The notes: generated by a model not told the origin, from the letters alone. DNA of 9,504 bases from JABIRQ01 sp963583595 (GCA_963583595.1 CAUZWC010000107.1:1-9504); one strand, 5' to 3'. Counted from the stretch's first letter, positions 1 through 6,953 are shown. Program-made: numbers and translations.

Positions 1-22
1 ATCAATAGAATCCTCGTGTTTG

Positions 23-98
23 CCCCCTCGCCCCCACCAGGGGGAGAGGGTTGCGGAGCCTTGGCGCTTTAGCGCCTAGGCGGAGCTGAGTGAGAGGG
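23..98. repeat. Palindromic intergenic repeat (two hairpins) upstream of dapF
   Basis: Two adjacent inverted repeats are visible. The first pairs 25-35 with 40-50 (an 11-bp C-rich/G-rich stem with one mismatch and an ACCA loop). The second pairs 60-68 with 71-79 around the core GGCGCTTTAGCGCC with one mismatch. The block ends in TGAGTGAGAGGG. This layout (a CCCT...AGAGGG hairpin, then a second palindrome, then a GAGTGAGAGGG end) is typical of dispersed chromosomal intergenic repeats in GC-rich proteobacteria. Copies elsewhere in the genome cannot be checked here. It lies before the dapF promoter and could end transcription arriving from upstream, but no T-tract is present. Confidence 0.6.
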
Positions 99-151
99 AT
101 GGCGCCGAGAAGCTTCTGCCTCGATAGCCCGTCCGAATTCCGCGCTCCCGT

Positions 152-181
152 TGGACAAGGCAGCGTCGCGCGCCATATAAG
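152..181 (+). promoter_or_regulatory. Candidate sigma-70 promoter for dapF operon
   Basis: TGGACA at 152-157 matches the -35 consensus in 5 of 6 positions, and TATAAG at 176-181 matches the -10 consensus in 5 of 6. The spacer is 18 bp. Initiation 6-8 bases after the -10 box would fall at about 187-189, on or next to the ATG at 189. The transcript would then be leaderless or nearly so. The only Shine-Dalgarno-like bases (AAGG, 179-182) overlap the -10 box and would not be in such a transcript. This is prediction by eye only. Confidence 0.45.
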
Positions 182-188
182 GCCGCTC

Positions 189-1046
189 ATGGTCACCACG
201 CCTTTTATGAAGATGCACGGCCTGGGCAACGATTTCGTCGTGCTCGACGGCCGGGCGCATCCGATGCGTATCGATCCCGAGCGTGCGCGCGCAATCAGCG
301 ACCGGCGGCTGGGGGTGGGCTGCGACCAATTGATCGTCGTGCATCCGCCGCGCGATCCGGGGGCCGAGGCCTTCATGCAGATCCTCAACGCCGATGGCGA
401 CGAGGTCGAAGCCTGCGGCAATGCCTCACGCTGCGTGGCCGATCTGCTGATGCGCGAGAGCGGGCGGGACGGCACCGTGATCGAAACCGTCTACGGGTTG
501 CTGCCGGCGGAGCGGGTGGAAGGCGGGCTGGTCGCGGTCGATATGGGATTGGCGCGCGCGCGCTGGGACGAGATTCCCTTGGCGGGCGAGACGGATACCG
601 ACCATGTCGATATCGAGGTCGGCCCCTTCTCCGACGGCTGCGCCGTCAATATCGGCAATCCGCATATCGTTTTCTTCGTGGACGACATGGACCTCATCGC
701 CTTCGAGGAATACGGCCCTCTGGTCGAGAAGCACCCCCTGTTTCCCCGGCGCGTCAATGTCGAGGCCGTGCAGGTCCTGGCCCGCGACCGGCTACGCATG
801 CGGGTCTGGGAGCGCGGCGTTGGCGTGACCCGCGCCTGCGGTTCGGGCGCCTGCGCCAGCCTGGTCGCCGCCGCCCGGCGCGGCTTGAGCGAGCGCAAGG
901 CCGAGGTGATCCTGGATGGCGGACCGCTCGTCATCGAATGGCTGGAGAACGGCCATGTCCGCATGGCGGGCCCCGTGGCCCTGAGCTTCACGGGCGAGCT
1001 GGCCCCTTATCTTGCTCGCGATCTCGCCGGCGCCCTGGCTGGCTGA
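189..1046 (+). CDS. dapF: Diaminopimelate epimerase DapF
   Basis: A cytoplasmic, PLP-independent racemase that converts LL- to meso-diaminopimelate for lysine and peptidoglycan synthesis. The 285-residue product has the two catalytic cysteines, C76 in ACGNASRC and C217 in TRACGSGACA. They correspond to the two-base cysteine pair of characterised DapF (73 and 217 in the Haemophilus enzyme, from memory). The N-terminal KMHGLGNDFVV, NADGDEVEACGN, GNPHIVFFVDD and WERG (E208, R209) substrate-binding segments are intact. The start at 189 gives MVTTPFMKMHGLGNDF, the usual length before the GLGNDF motif. The longer in-frame opening from 90 would add 33 unrelated residues, part of them next to the repeat. 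A later ATG at 207 has no ribosome site. It is the first gene of the dapF-mtaB-ftsY operon; mtaB follows after 7 bases. Confidence 0.97.
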   Translation: MVTTPFMKMHGLGNDFVVLDGRAHPMRIDPERARAISDRRLGVGCDQLIVVHPPRDPGAEAFMQILNADGDEVEACGNASRCVADLLMRESGRDGTVIETVYGLLPAERVEGGLVAVDMGLARARWDEIPLAGETDTDHVDIEVGPFSDGCAVNIGNPHIVFFVDDMDLIAFEEYGPLVEKHPLFPRRVNVEAVQVLARDRLRMRVWERGVGVTRACGSGACASLVAAARRGLSERKAEVILDGGPLVIEWLENGHVRMAGPVALSFTGELAPYLARDLAGALAG

Positions 1047-1053
1047 CCCCACC

Positions 1054-2292
1054 ATGGCCGCCCCCGACATCCTGACCTTCGGCTGCCGCCTCAACGCCTA
1101 TGAATCCGAGATCATGCGGACCTTGGCGGCGGGCCAGGACGATACCGTCATCGTCAATACCTGCGCCGTGACCAAGGAAGCCGAACGCCAGGCCCGCCAG
1201 GCCATCCGCCGGACGGCGCGCGAGCGGCCCGGGGCGAAGATCGTCGTGACCGGCTGCGCCGCCCAGATCGACCCGGCCCGCTTCGCCGCGATGCCGGAAG
1301 TCGCCCGGGTCCTGGGCAATGTCGAGAAGCTCGATCCGAAAAGCTGGACGGCGGCGCCGAACGACCCGGTTCAGGTCGGCGACATCATGACCGTGCAGGA
1401 AACGGCGGGGCATTTGATCGACGGCTTCGGCGAACGCGCCCGCGCCTTCGTCCAGGTCCAGAACGGCTGCGACCATCGCTGCACCTTCTGCATCATTCCC
1501 TTCGGCCGCGGCCCGAGCCGCAGCGTGCCCATGGGGCGCATCGCCGAACAAGTCCGCCGCCTGGTCGAGGCGGGTTTCCGCGAGGTCGTGCTGACCGGGG
1601 TGGATATGACGGCCTATGGCGCCGATTTGCCGGGGCAGCCGAGCCTGGGCCAGATGGTGCGCCGCCTGCTGGCCGCCGTGCCGGAACTGCCGCGCCTGCG
1701 CCTTTCCTCTCTCGACGCGGTCGAGATCGATCCGGACCTGATGACCCTGTTCGGTAGCGAGGCGCGCCTGATGCCGCATCTGCATCTGAGCCTGCAGGCG
1801 GGCGACGACATGATCCTGAAGCGCATGAAGCGGCGCCACAGCCGGGCCGATGCCGTGACCCTCTGCGCCGAGATCCGCCGGCGCCGGCCGGATACCGTGT
1901 TCGGCGCCGACTTAATCGCCGGCTTCCCGACCGAGACCGAGGCGATGGCCAAGAACAGCCTGCGCCTGATCGAGGATTGCGGCCTGACCCATCTGCATGT
2001 CTTTCCCTTCTCGGCCCGGCCGGGCACCCCGGCGGCGCGCATGCCCCAGGTGCCGGGCGATCGGCGCAAGGCACGGGCCGCGCGCCTGCGCGCGGCCGGC
2101 GCGGCGGCCTTCCGGCGCTATCTCGAAAGCCAGGTCGGCGCGACCGCGCGGGTCCTGGTCGAGGAAGCGGGCTTCGGCCGGACGGAACATTATGCGCCCG
2201 TTCGTTTGCCCCATACGGCCGAGCCAGGTGAAATCATCGCGGTGCGGATCGCCGGGCTGGCCGAGGGCCAACTGATCGCGGAGGCGGCATGA
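1054..2292 (+). CDS. mtaB: tRNA (N6-threonylcarbamoyladenosine37-C2)-methylthiotransferase MtaB
   Basis: A radical-SAM methylthiotransferase that converts t6A37 to ms2t6A37 in ANN-decoding tRNAs, using two [4Fe-4S] clusters. The 412-residue product has the three-domain MiaB-family layout. The N-terminal UPF0004 domain has C11 (TFGCRLN), C37 (VNTCAVT) and C68 (VTGCAAQ). The radical-SAM core has CX3CX2C at C139, C143 and C146 (GCDHRCTFCIIPFGRG). A C-terminal TRAM-like RNA-binding segment spans about 355-410. FGCRLN and IIPFGRGPSRS distinguish MtaB from MiaB and RimO. The start at 1054 places FGCRLN at residue 9, as usual; an in-frame start at 1012 would overlap dapF. No clear Shine-Dalgarno precedes the ATG, so translation is probably coupled to dapF, whose stop is 7 bases away. 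Its stop overlaps the ftsY start (ATGA). Confidence 0.95.
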   Translation: MAAPDILTFGCRLNAYESEIMRTLAAGQDDTVIVNTCAVTKEAERQARQAIRRTARERPGAKIVVTGCAAQIDPARFAAMPEVARVLGNVEKLDPKSWTAAPNDPVQVGDIMTVQETAGHLIDGFGERARAFVQVQNGCDHRCTFCIIPFGRGPSRSVPMGRIAEQVRRLVEAGFREVVLTGVDMTAYGADLPGQPSLGQMVRRLLAAVPELPRLRLSSLDAVEIDPDLMTLFGSEARLMPHLHLSLQAGDDMILKRMKRRHSRADAVTLCAEIRRRRPDTVFGADLIAGFPTETEAMAKNSLRLIEDCGLTHLHVFPFSARPGTPAARMPQVPGDRRKARAARLRAAGAAAFRRYLESQVGATARVLVEEAGFGRTEHYAPVRLPHTAEPGEIIAVRIAGLAEGQLIAEAA

Positions 2293-3257
2293 GCGAGACA
2301 CCCGCCGAGGGCCCCGAAGAAAACGAAAAGGCGGAAGGCCGGCGCTGGTTCGGCCTCCTCAAATCCGGGCTCGGGCGCTCCTCCGATAAGCTGACCGGCG
2401 GCATCACGGATATCTTCACCAAGCGCAAGCTGGACGAGGATTCCCTGGCCGAACTGGAAGAGCTGCTGATCATGGCCGATCTCGGCCCGGCCACGGCGGC
2501 CAAGGTGGCGGGCGATTTCGCCGGCGCGCGCTTCGGCAAGGACGTCACGCCGGAGGAGGTGCGCGGCGCCCTGGCCGAACAGATCGCGACAATCCTGGAG
2601 TCGACCGCCCGGCCGCTGGAGATCGATCCCGCGAAACGGCCTTTCGTCGTTCTGGTCGTCGGGGTCAACGGCACGGGCAAGACCACGACCATCGGCAAGC
2701 TGGCCAAACGCCTGCGCGACGAGGGCCGATCGGTCATGCTCTGCGCCGGCGACACCTTCCGCGCAGCGGCGATCGAACAGCTGCAGATCTGGGGCGAGCG
2801 GATCGGCGCGCCCGTGGTCGCGGGCAAGCAGGGCGCGAGCCCGGCCGGCCTGGCCTATGACGCCTTCGTCCGCGCCAAGGCCGAGGGCACCGAGGTGCTG
2901 CTGGTCGATACGGCGGGGCGCCTGCACAACAAGGCGCATCTGATGGAAGAGCTGGAAAAGATCATCCGGGTGCTGCGCAAGCATGACGAGAGAGCGCCCC
3001 ACGCGACCCTGCTGGTGCTCGATGCCACGACCGGCCAGAACGCCCTGGCCCAGGTCGAAACCTTCCAGAAGGCCGCCCCCCTGACCGGCCTCGTCGTCAC
3101 CAAACTCGACGGCTCCGCCCGTGGCGGCGTGATCGTCGCCCTGGCTGAAAGATTCGGCATCCCGGTCAACGCCGTGGGCGTCGGCGAGGGCGCCGAAGAC
3201 CTGCGCCCCTTCTCCGCCCGCGACTTCGCGCGGGGGTTGATGGGGTTGGAGGGGTGA
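2289..3257 (+). CDS. ftsY: Signal recognition particle receptor FtsY
   Basis: An SRP-type GTPase that docks Ffh-ribosome complexes at the inner membrane and SecYEG for cotranslational insertion. The 322-residue product has a short acidic A region (about 1-17), then an amphipathic stretch (RRWFGLLKSGLGRS) likely to contact membrane lipid, then the N domain. The G domain has the P-loop GVNGTGKTTT (125-134), DTAGRL (from D207), TKLDGSARGG (from T271) and the closing GVGEGAEDLRPF. The short A region is usual in alphaproteobacteria, unlike the long acidic one of E. coli. The ATG overlaps the mtaB stop by 4 bases, and GGAGG at 2280-2284 lies 4 bases upstream, so coupled but strong initiation is expected. 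It ends the + strand operon; a REP-like cruciform begins 39 bases after the stop. Confidence 0.97.
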   Translation: MSETPAEGPEENEKAEGRRWFGLLKSGLGRSSDKLTGGITDIFTKRKLDEDSLAELEELLIMADLGPATAAKVAGDFAGARFGKDVTPEEVRGALAEQIATILESTARPLEIDPAKRPFVVLVVGVNGTGKTTTIGKLAKRLRDEGRSVMLCAGDTFRAAAIEQLQIWGERIGAPVVAGKQGASPAGLAYDAFVRAKAEGTEVLLVDTAGRLHNKAHLMEELEKIIRVLRKHDERAPHATLLVLDATTGQNALAQVETFQKAAPLTGLVVTKLDGSARGGVIVALAERFGIPVNAVGVGEGAEDLRPFSARDFARGLMGLEG

Positions 3258-3296
3258 ACAGACCCAACGACTGACCTTTATCCCCGATCCATCCTT

Positions 3297-3379
3297 CCTC
3301 ACCCTGAGCTTGTCGAAGGGGGAGGATGGCACTCCAATGCCGTGCCACGGCCTCATACTTCGACAAGCTCAGCATGAGG
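3297..3379. repeat. REP-like inverted pair (CTTCGACAAGCTCAG type)
   Basis: The left arm 3297-3318 and right arm 3358-3379 are reverse complements in 20 of 22 positions and share the core CTGAGCTTGTCGAAG. A smaller GGCAC/GTGCC hairpin (3328-3332 with 3342-3346) sits in the spacer. The CTTCGACAAGCTCA core is, from memory, a very common dispersed palindromic repeat in alphaproteobacterial genomes. It lies between the ftsY stop and the start region of the DOPA dioxygenase-family gene. It may fold in RNA and end or stabilise the ftsY transcript, but there is no U-tract. Confidence 0.75.
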
Positions 3380-3401
3380 CCGATCTGGGAGTCTTGCCAT
3401 C

Positions 3402-3764
3402 ATGACCTTGCGCGACGAATCCGACATCACAGGCTGGCACGCCCATATCTATTACAAGGACGCGGAAGAGCGCGGCCATGCCGCCGTGCTGCGCGAGGCC
3501 ATCGAGGCGCGTTTCGAGATGCGCATGGGCCGCTGGCGAGACGAGCCGGTCGGGCCCCATCCCCGCCCGATGTTCCAAGTCGCCTTCGCCCCCGATGTCT
3601 TCCCCGCCATCGTCCCCTGGCTCGCCCTCAATCGCGGCTCGCTGGCCATCCTGATCCATCCGGAGACGGAGGACGTGGTCGCCGACCATGCCGAGCACGC
3701 CCTCTGGCTGGGCGAAAAGCTGCCCCTCGATATCCCGTTCTTGCGGAAATTCGATTCGGCCTGA
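3402..3764 (+). CDS. DOPA 4,5-dioxygenase family protein
   Basis: A 120-residue protein of the small DOPA 4,5-dioxygenase family, which includes fungal/plant extradiol enzymes that open the catechol ring of DOPA. Many bacterial members have no proven substrate. Family signatures are present: WHAHIYY (H13, H15), VGPHPRPMFQV (H53) and LAILIHPETED followed by DHAEHALWLG (H86, H96, H99). H13, H15, H53 and H86 are the plausible metal or substrate histidines, by analogy. The length is normal for the family, with no signal peptide. The start is supported by GGGAG at 3387-3391 (10-base spacing) and by WHAH at the usual position. It stands alone on the + strand between repeat-filled gaps and converges on the Rieske oxygenase gene. 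The family is secure; the reaction in this organism is not known. Confidence 0.88.
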   Translation: MTLRDESDITGWHAHIYYKDAEERGHAAVLREAIEARFEMRMGRWRDEPVGPHPRPMFQVAFAPDVFPAIVPWLALNRGSLAILIHPETEDVVADHAEHALWLGEKLPLDIPFLRKFDSA

Positions 3765-3789
3765 GGCGGCAAACCGAAACCCATCTTGC

Positions 3790-3862
3790 CGTCATTGCCG
3801 GCGAAGCCCGGGCAAGCCAGCCACCGGAATCTGGATGCCCCGGACTTCGCCGGGGCATGACG
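3790..3862. repeat. Palindromic repeat, copy A (ATGCCCCGG...CCGGGGCAT)
   Basis: This is the first of two related copies in the 317-base gap between the convergent DOPA dioxygenase-family and Rieske genes. It starts with CGTCATTGCCGGCGAAGCCC and ends with GGGGCATGACG, so the outer CGTCAT/ATGACG ends are also inverted. A perfect 9-bp stem (3835-3843 with 3850-3858) closes a six-base ACTTCG loop. This resembles the 'CGTCATTCCCGCG...' class of intergenic repeats common in proteobacteria. It could serve as a two-way transcription end for the converging genes, although no T-tract follows. Confidence 0.75.
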
Positions 3863-3956
3863 AAATGAATGTGAGTAACCCTGGTAATGCCGACCCGAAA
3901 AATCGGACCGACGGAATCGCGTTCAACAACGACGGCGGCTGAATAACCCTAAGCAC

Positions 3957-4030
3957 CATCGTTGCCCAGCAAAGCCCGGGCGATCCAGCCGCCGGCATCT
4001 GGATGCCCCGGGCTTCGCCGGGGCATGACG
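3957..4030. repeat. Palindromic repeat, copy B (ATGCCCCGG...CCGGGGCAT)
   Basis: The second copy is in the same orientation as copy A. By eye about 63 of 73 aligned positions match, with one single-base gap. The 9-bp stem is perfect again (4003-4011 with 4018-4026), with a GCTTCG loop. Most differences are in the left half, and the hairpin half is nearly invariant, suggesting the hairpin is the conserved part. The roughly 94 bases between the copies (3863-3956) show no convincing gene or signal. The copy ends 51 bases before the stop codon of the Rieske gene. Confidence 0.75.
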
Positions 4031-4081
4031 GGCCTTGGTGTGCGATGGCCTCTCCGATGCAAGCCGGATTTCTAGGGCGCC

Positions 4082-5194
4082 CTACCGCCCGTCCAAGGCC
4101 TCCAGAGTCCAGTCGATCAGGGTGCGGATCGAGTGTTCGCTGTTGACCCCGAACGCGGGATCGATCACCAGCGGGCCGGGGCGGTAGCCGATATTGCCCA
4201 GGCCGCGCTGGACCGCGTTCACGATGCGCACGTCCTCGGCCACGGTCGTGTCCAGGTCCTGGCGGGCGAGCCGTTCGATCGTGCCGGAGGGCGCGCCCTC
4301 GGCCGTGAACCAGGTGCGGTAGACATCGACCGAACCGACGGCGTCGTGCCGCCACAGATAGGTGTTCAGCAGGCTGCCGGGATAGACCTGGAAGGAGAAG
4401 CCGGGCCAGAGGAACCAGGAACTGTACTGCCCGGCATGTTCGCTGGCCGAGAGATCGACCGGATAGGTCATGCGCTCGAGATTGGCGGCGACCGTGGTGT
4501 GGCGCAGGCAATGGCCCTGGGCGCGGATGTCGTAGGCGTTGGGATCGACCACCCCGGTCGAGAAGGTCGGGTGGGTGACGCGGCAGTGATAGCACTCGTT
4601 GTAATTCTCGACCGAGACCTTCCAGTTGCAGGCCTCGAGCACCGCGTTGGTCAGGACCGGGCGGAGCGAATCGATCGCCGGCACATAGGCGCGCAGCTGA
4701 TGTTCGAGTTCGGGATACCAATCCCCCATCGGTTTCGCCTCGGGGTCCAGATTCACGAAAACGAAGCCGCAGAAGACCTCGACCTTGGCGCCGGTCAGAC
4801 AGATCGCGGAGAGATCGAAACCCGGCACCTTCTCGGCATTGGGCGCGGCGCGCAGGCGGCCGTCCAGCTCGTAGGCCCAGGCGTGATAGGGGCAGCGCAG
4901 CACGCGGGCATTGCCGCTGCCCTCGACCAGCTCGTGCCCGCGATGCATGCAGACATTGTGAAAGACGCGGATGTCGCCCGCGCGGTCGCGCAGGGCGAAG
5001 AGGCCCTGGCCGCAGATATCGAAGGCGACATAATCGCCGGGCTGGGCGATCTCCGACTGATGGCAGGCATATTGCCAGGTGCGGAAATGGATCGCCCGCT
5101 TCTCCCGCTCGTAGATCGCCGGGTCCGTGTAGTAACGCGCCGCCAGGGCCGTGGCCGGCGCTTGGCCGTGCATGGAAACCGCCGCTTCCGCCAT
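4082..5194 (-). CDS. Rieske non-heme iron oxygenase, alpha (catalytic) subunit
   Basis: A 370-residue oxygenase alpha subunit. It would use electrons from a reductase to insert oxygen at, or demethylate, a small substrate. The Rieske [2Fe-2S] site is C82, H84, C101 and H104 (CMHRGH...CPYHAW, C-X-H-X16-C-X2-H). The mononuclear iron site has H203 and H208 in ENYNECYHCRVTHP, with a likely third ligand in AEDVRIV. The residue bridging the two centres is E200, where aromatic-ring dioxygenases have Asp. Glu there, with the ECYHC motif and C-terminal VQRGLGNIGY segment, is typical of the choline monooxygenase/glycine betaine/carnitine oxygenase branch, so a quaternary ammonium compound is a reasonable guess but unproven. 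The start at 5194 has GGGAG 8-9 bases upstream. It lies 101 bases downstream of the unknown 501-residue gene on the same strand, probably as an operon. No reductase is in the window. Confidence 0.92.
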   Translation of the reverse strand: MAEAAVSMHGQAPATALAARYYTDPAIYEREKRAIHFRTWQYACHQSEIAQPGDYVAFDICGQGLFALRDRAGDIRVFHNVCMHRGHELVEGSGNARVLRCPYHAWAYELDGRLRAAPNAEKVPGFDLSAICLTGAKVEVFCGFVFVNLDPEAKPMGDWYPELEHQLRAYVPAIDSLRPVLTNAVLEACNWKVSVENYNECYHCRVTHPTFSTGVVDPNAYDIRAQGHCLRHTTVAANLERMTYPVDLSASEHAGQYSSWFLWPGFSFQVYPGSLLNTYLWRHDAVGSVDVYRTWFTAEGAPSGTIERLARQDLDTTVAEDVRIVNAVQRGLGNIGYRPGPLVIDPAFGVNSEHSIRTLIDWTLEALDGR

Positions 5195-5295
5195 CGCTTT
5201 TACTCCCTGCAAAAGCCAACGCTGCCACGGTAGAGGTAAAAGATTGCGCCGTCTCGGCCGATATGCGGATTCGCGGGTCGCCCCGCCCGGCCGAC

Positions 5296-6801
5296 CTAAA
5301 GAGACAAATGCGGGCGGGCCGCTTCGAAGACTGTCTGGTCGATGCCGTAGCCGCAATAGGCGATCTTGGCGGCCGAGACCAGCTGCGCGGCGCCGTGGGG
5401 CTTGCGCGCATGGGCGAATTCCCGCGCCGCGTCGTCGACATGCTCGAAGGCATGCATCTCGGTGAAGCTGTCCCGGCAGACCATCTCGGTCAGCCGGCGC
5501 AGGAAGCGGTCGGGATCGTGGCCGCAATCGGCGTATTTCCGGGCCAGGGCCATGACATGGCGGGTGCCTTCATCGGCCTTCATGCCGGCGCGGCCGCCGC
5601 CCGAGAAGACCGCGTCGCCGACTGGCGGCTTGACGGCGACGGCAGCGTCCAGCGCCGCCAGCAGGGCATCGGCATCCTCGGGCAGGCCGGCCGTGTCGAA
5701 TGTCGCCTCGTGCTTGACCTTATCCTGGCTCAGGCGGATTTCCGGACCGAAGGCCCAGGACAACAGGGCCAGCAGCTTCAGGCGCAACGGCATCTTGTCG
5801 AGCCCAATCAGATAGCGCCGCACCGAAACGCCATTATGCATATGGACGTCGAGCGGATTGCCGTAATCGCTGCGCATATGGATCACCGCCGCCCCGCCCG
5901 CGAGCGCCTCGATCACCCCCTCCATCGACAGGCCGCCGGCCAGCGCCTCGGCCATCATCGGCGGCAGCGTGTCAAAATCCGTCACGGCGCCGATGCGCGC
6001 GCCGAGATCGGCGACGGCATTGTCCTCGGCCGGGCCGGTCTTCACCGGCGGCGGATTGTCGAGCAAGCCGTGCCGGGCGATCAATTCCTCCAATTCGCCG
6101 AGGCGGCCATAGACATCGAGACCGGCGCGGAAGAAATCAGCCGCGCCATCGCCCTGGATCACCGAGAGCGGCGGCGAAGCCAGCCAACGGACCACCGGAC
6201 GCAAGACGAATTCCGCCTTGTCCCAGCCGATCAGGTCCAGGGTCTGAGAGGCGAAGACCGGATAGAGCAGGAAATGATCGTCCAGGGCATGGCGCCAAAG
6301 CGCGGCGTCGAGGATCGTGGCCAAGGTGGCGACGGGGCCGCAATCGCGCAGCACCGCGCGCAGATGGCGCTCCGCCACGACCGGAAGCTGGTCGCGGATC
6401 GCATCGGCCAGCGCCGCCGCGGCGGCATCGCCAGCCAGCCCGCCATCGCCCAGTTCGGCCATGACATGGGGACCCATGGCGGGGGAATGGACCTGCTGGT
6501 TGGCCAGATGGACGCTGTGGACGACAGGCAGATAGGCCCAGTCGCCCGTCAGGCGGCCGACCGCACCCTCCACCGCGCGGAGTCCGGTGACCATATGCAG
6601 GGGGCCGCCGTGATGATCGAAGGGGATTTCCGTGCCCCGGCTGATCGCCACCGCCGCGGCCGCGAGCAGATCGCGCGGCGCGGTGCCGTCGCGCAGGCGG
6701 CGGATCGTTTCCCCGACGATGGCCTCGGGCGGCGTGTCCTCGACGAAGGCGACGAGCGGGGCCAGGCCGTTCTTCAGGGCAAGGGGTTCGGGCATGCGCA
6801 T
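5296..6801 (-). CDS. Conserved-looking histidine-rich protein of unknown function, upstream of Rieske oxygenase
   Basis: A 501-residue soluble protein, predicted mostly helical, with no signal peptide or membrane span; I cannot assign a function. Histidines cluster in motif-like places: FDHHGGPLH (H63, H64, H69), VVHSVHLANQQVHSP (H95, H98, H105), a DDHFLLYP segment, IHMRSDYGNPLDVHMHNGV, and MHAFEHVDDA near the C-terminus. The pattern 'helix, histidine-bearing VVxSxHLA, then later LIGWDKAEFVLRPVVRWL' resembles, from memory, large uncharacterised helical proteins, some linked or fused to Rieske domains. That link is weak. The start at 6801 has GAGGAG with 6-base spacing; the next Met (6795) is too far. 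The Rieske gene lies 101 bases downstream on the same strand, suggesting joint expression. A metal- or cofactor-binding partner or enzyme is inference only. Confidence 0.8.
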   Translation of the reverse strand: MRMPEPLALKNGLAPLVAFVEDTPPEAIVGETIRRLRDGTAPRDLLAAAAVAISRGTEIPFDHHGGPLHMVTGLRAVEGAVGRLTGDWAYLPVVHSVHLANQQVHSPAMGPHVMAELGDGGLAGDAAAAALADAIRDQLPVVAERHLRAVLRDCGPVATLATILDAALWRHALDDHFLLYPVFASQTLDLIGWDKAEFVLRPVVRWLASPPLSVIQGDGAADFFRAGLDVYGRLGELEELIARHGLLDNPPPVKTGPAEDNAVADLGARIGAVTDFDTLPPMMAEALAGGLSMEGVIEALAGGAAVIHMRSDYGNPLDVHMHNGVSVRRYLIGLDKMPLRLKLLALLSWAFGPEIRLSQDKVKHEATFDTAGLPEDADALLAALDAAVAVKPPVGDAVFSGGGRAGMKADEGTRHVMALARKYADCGHDPDRFLRRLTEMVCRDSFTEMHAFEHVDDAAREFAHARKPHGAAQLVSAAKIAYCGYGIDQTVFEAARPHLSL

Positions 6802-6867
6802 GGCGGGCTCCTCGGCTCCGGGTTAGGTCCCCACACTAGGCCCGGATGGCGAGAAGTTTAAGCCGGG

Positions 6868-6923
6868 ATTTGACCCAGCATTTGACCCAGCATTTGACCC
6901 AGCATTTGACCCAGCATTTGACC
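6868..6923. repeat. 12-bp tandem repeat array in divergent promoter region
   Basis: The unit ATTTGACCCAGC occurs four times in perfect tandem (6868, 6880, 6892, 6904) and is followed by a partial unit ATTTGACC (6916-6923). It lies between the start of the unknown - strand gene (6801) and the start of ispZ (6954). Each unit carries TTGACC, one base off the -35 consensus TTGACA, at 6870, 6882, 6894, 6906 and 6918. The units are identical, which points to recent expansion by slippage. Only the last TTGACC is spaced (17 bp) from a weak -10 candidate, TAGTTG at 6941-6946, in front of ispZ. Confidence 0.9.
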
Positions 6924-6953
6924 GGGGCGCCGTCCTGCCCTAGTTGAGCGACG

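Noticed and set aside
90..188. 33-residue N-terminal extension of DapF
   Set aside because: The family begins shortly before KMHGLGNDF; the extension overlaps the promoter-like region, starts beside the repeat and has no family resemblance.
3688..3942. 84-codon + strand frame overlapping the 3' end of the DOPA dioxygenase-family gene
   Set aside because: It runs through repeat copy A, is out of frame with a clear gene, and has no ribosome site or family features.
4133..5233. + strand open frame (366 codons) opposite the Rieske gene
   Set aside because: The - strand carries complete Rieske and iron-site motifs; this frame is its complement shadow.
5274..5287. Small GCGGG/CCCGC hairpin between the unknown gene and the Rieske gene as a terminator
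   Set aside because: The stem is only 5 bp with no T-tract, and the genes on both sides are on the same strand and likely co-transcribed.
3792..5453. - strand 553-codon frame across the repeats and the Rieske gene
   Set aside because: It reads the Rieske gene in the wrong frame and continues through both palindromic repeats. The composition is Arg/Pro-rich with no motif.
5195..5527. 111-residue in-frame N-terminal extension of the Rieske protein
   Set aside because: It is Arg/Pro/Gly-rich and overlaps the upstream gene's 3' end on the same strand. A good Shine-Dalgarno sits just before 5194, where the family's N-terminus begins.
5263..6861. Long + strand open frame (532 codons) opposite the unknown histidine-rich gene
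   Set aside because: It is an antisense shadow of high-GC coding sequence: Arg/Gly/Ala/His-rich, no family motif, starts inside a GC-rich gap and runs into the tandem array. The - strand frame has motif-like blocks, a good ribosome site and operon context.
6868..6923. Short CRISPR-like array
   Set aside because: The units are directly tandem with no spacers and only 12 bp long.
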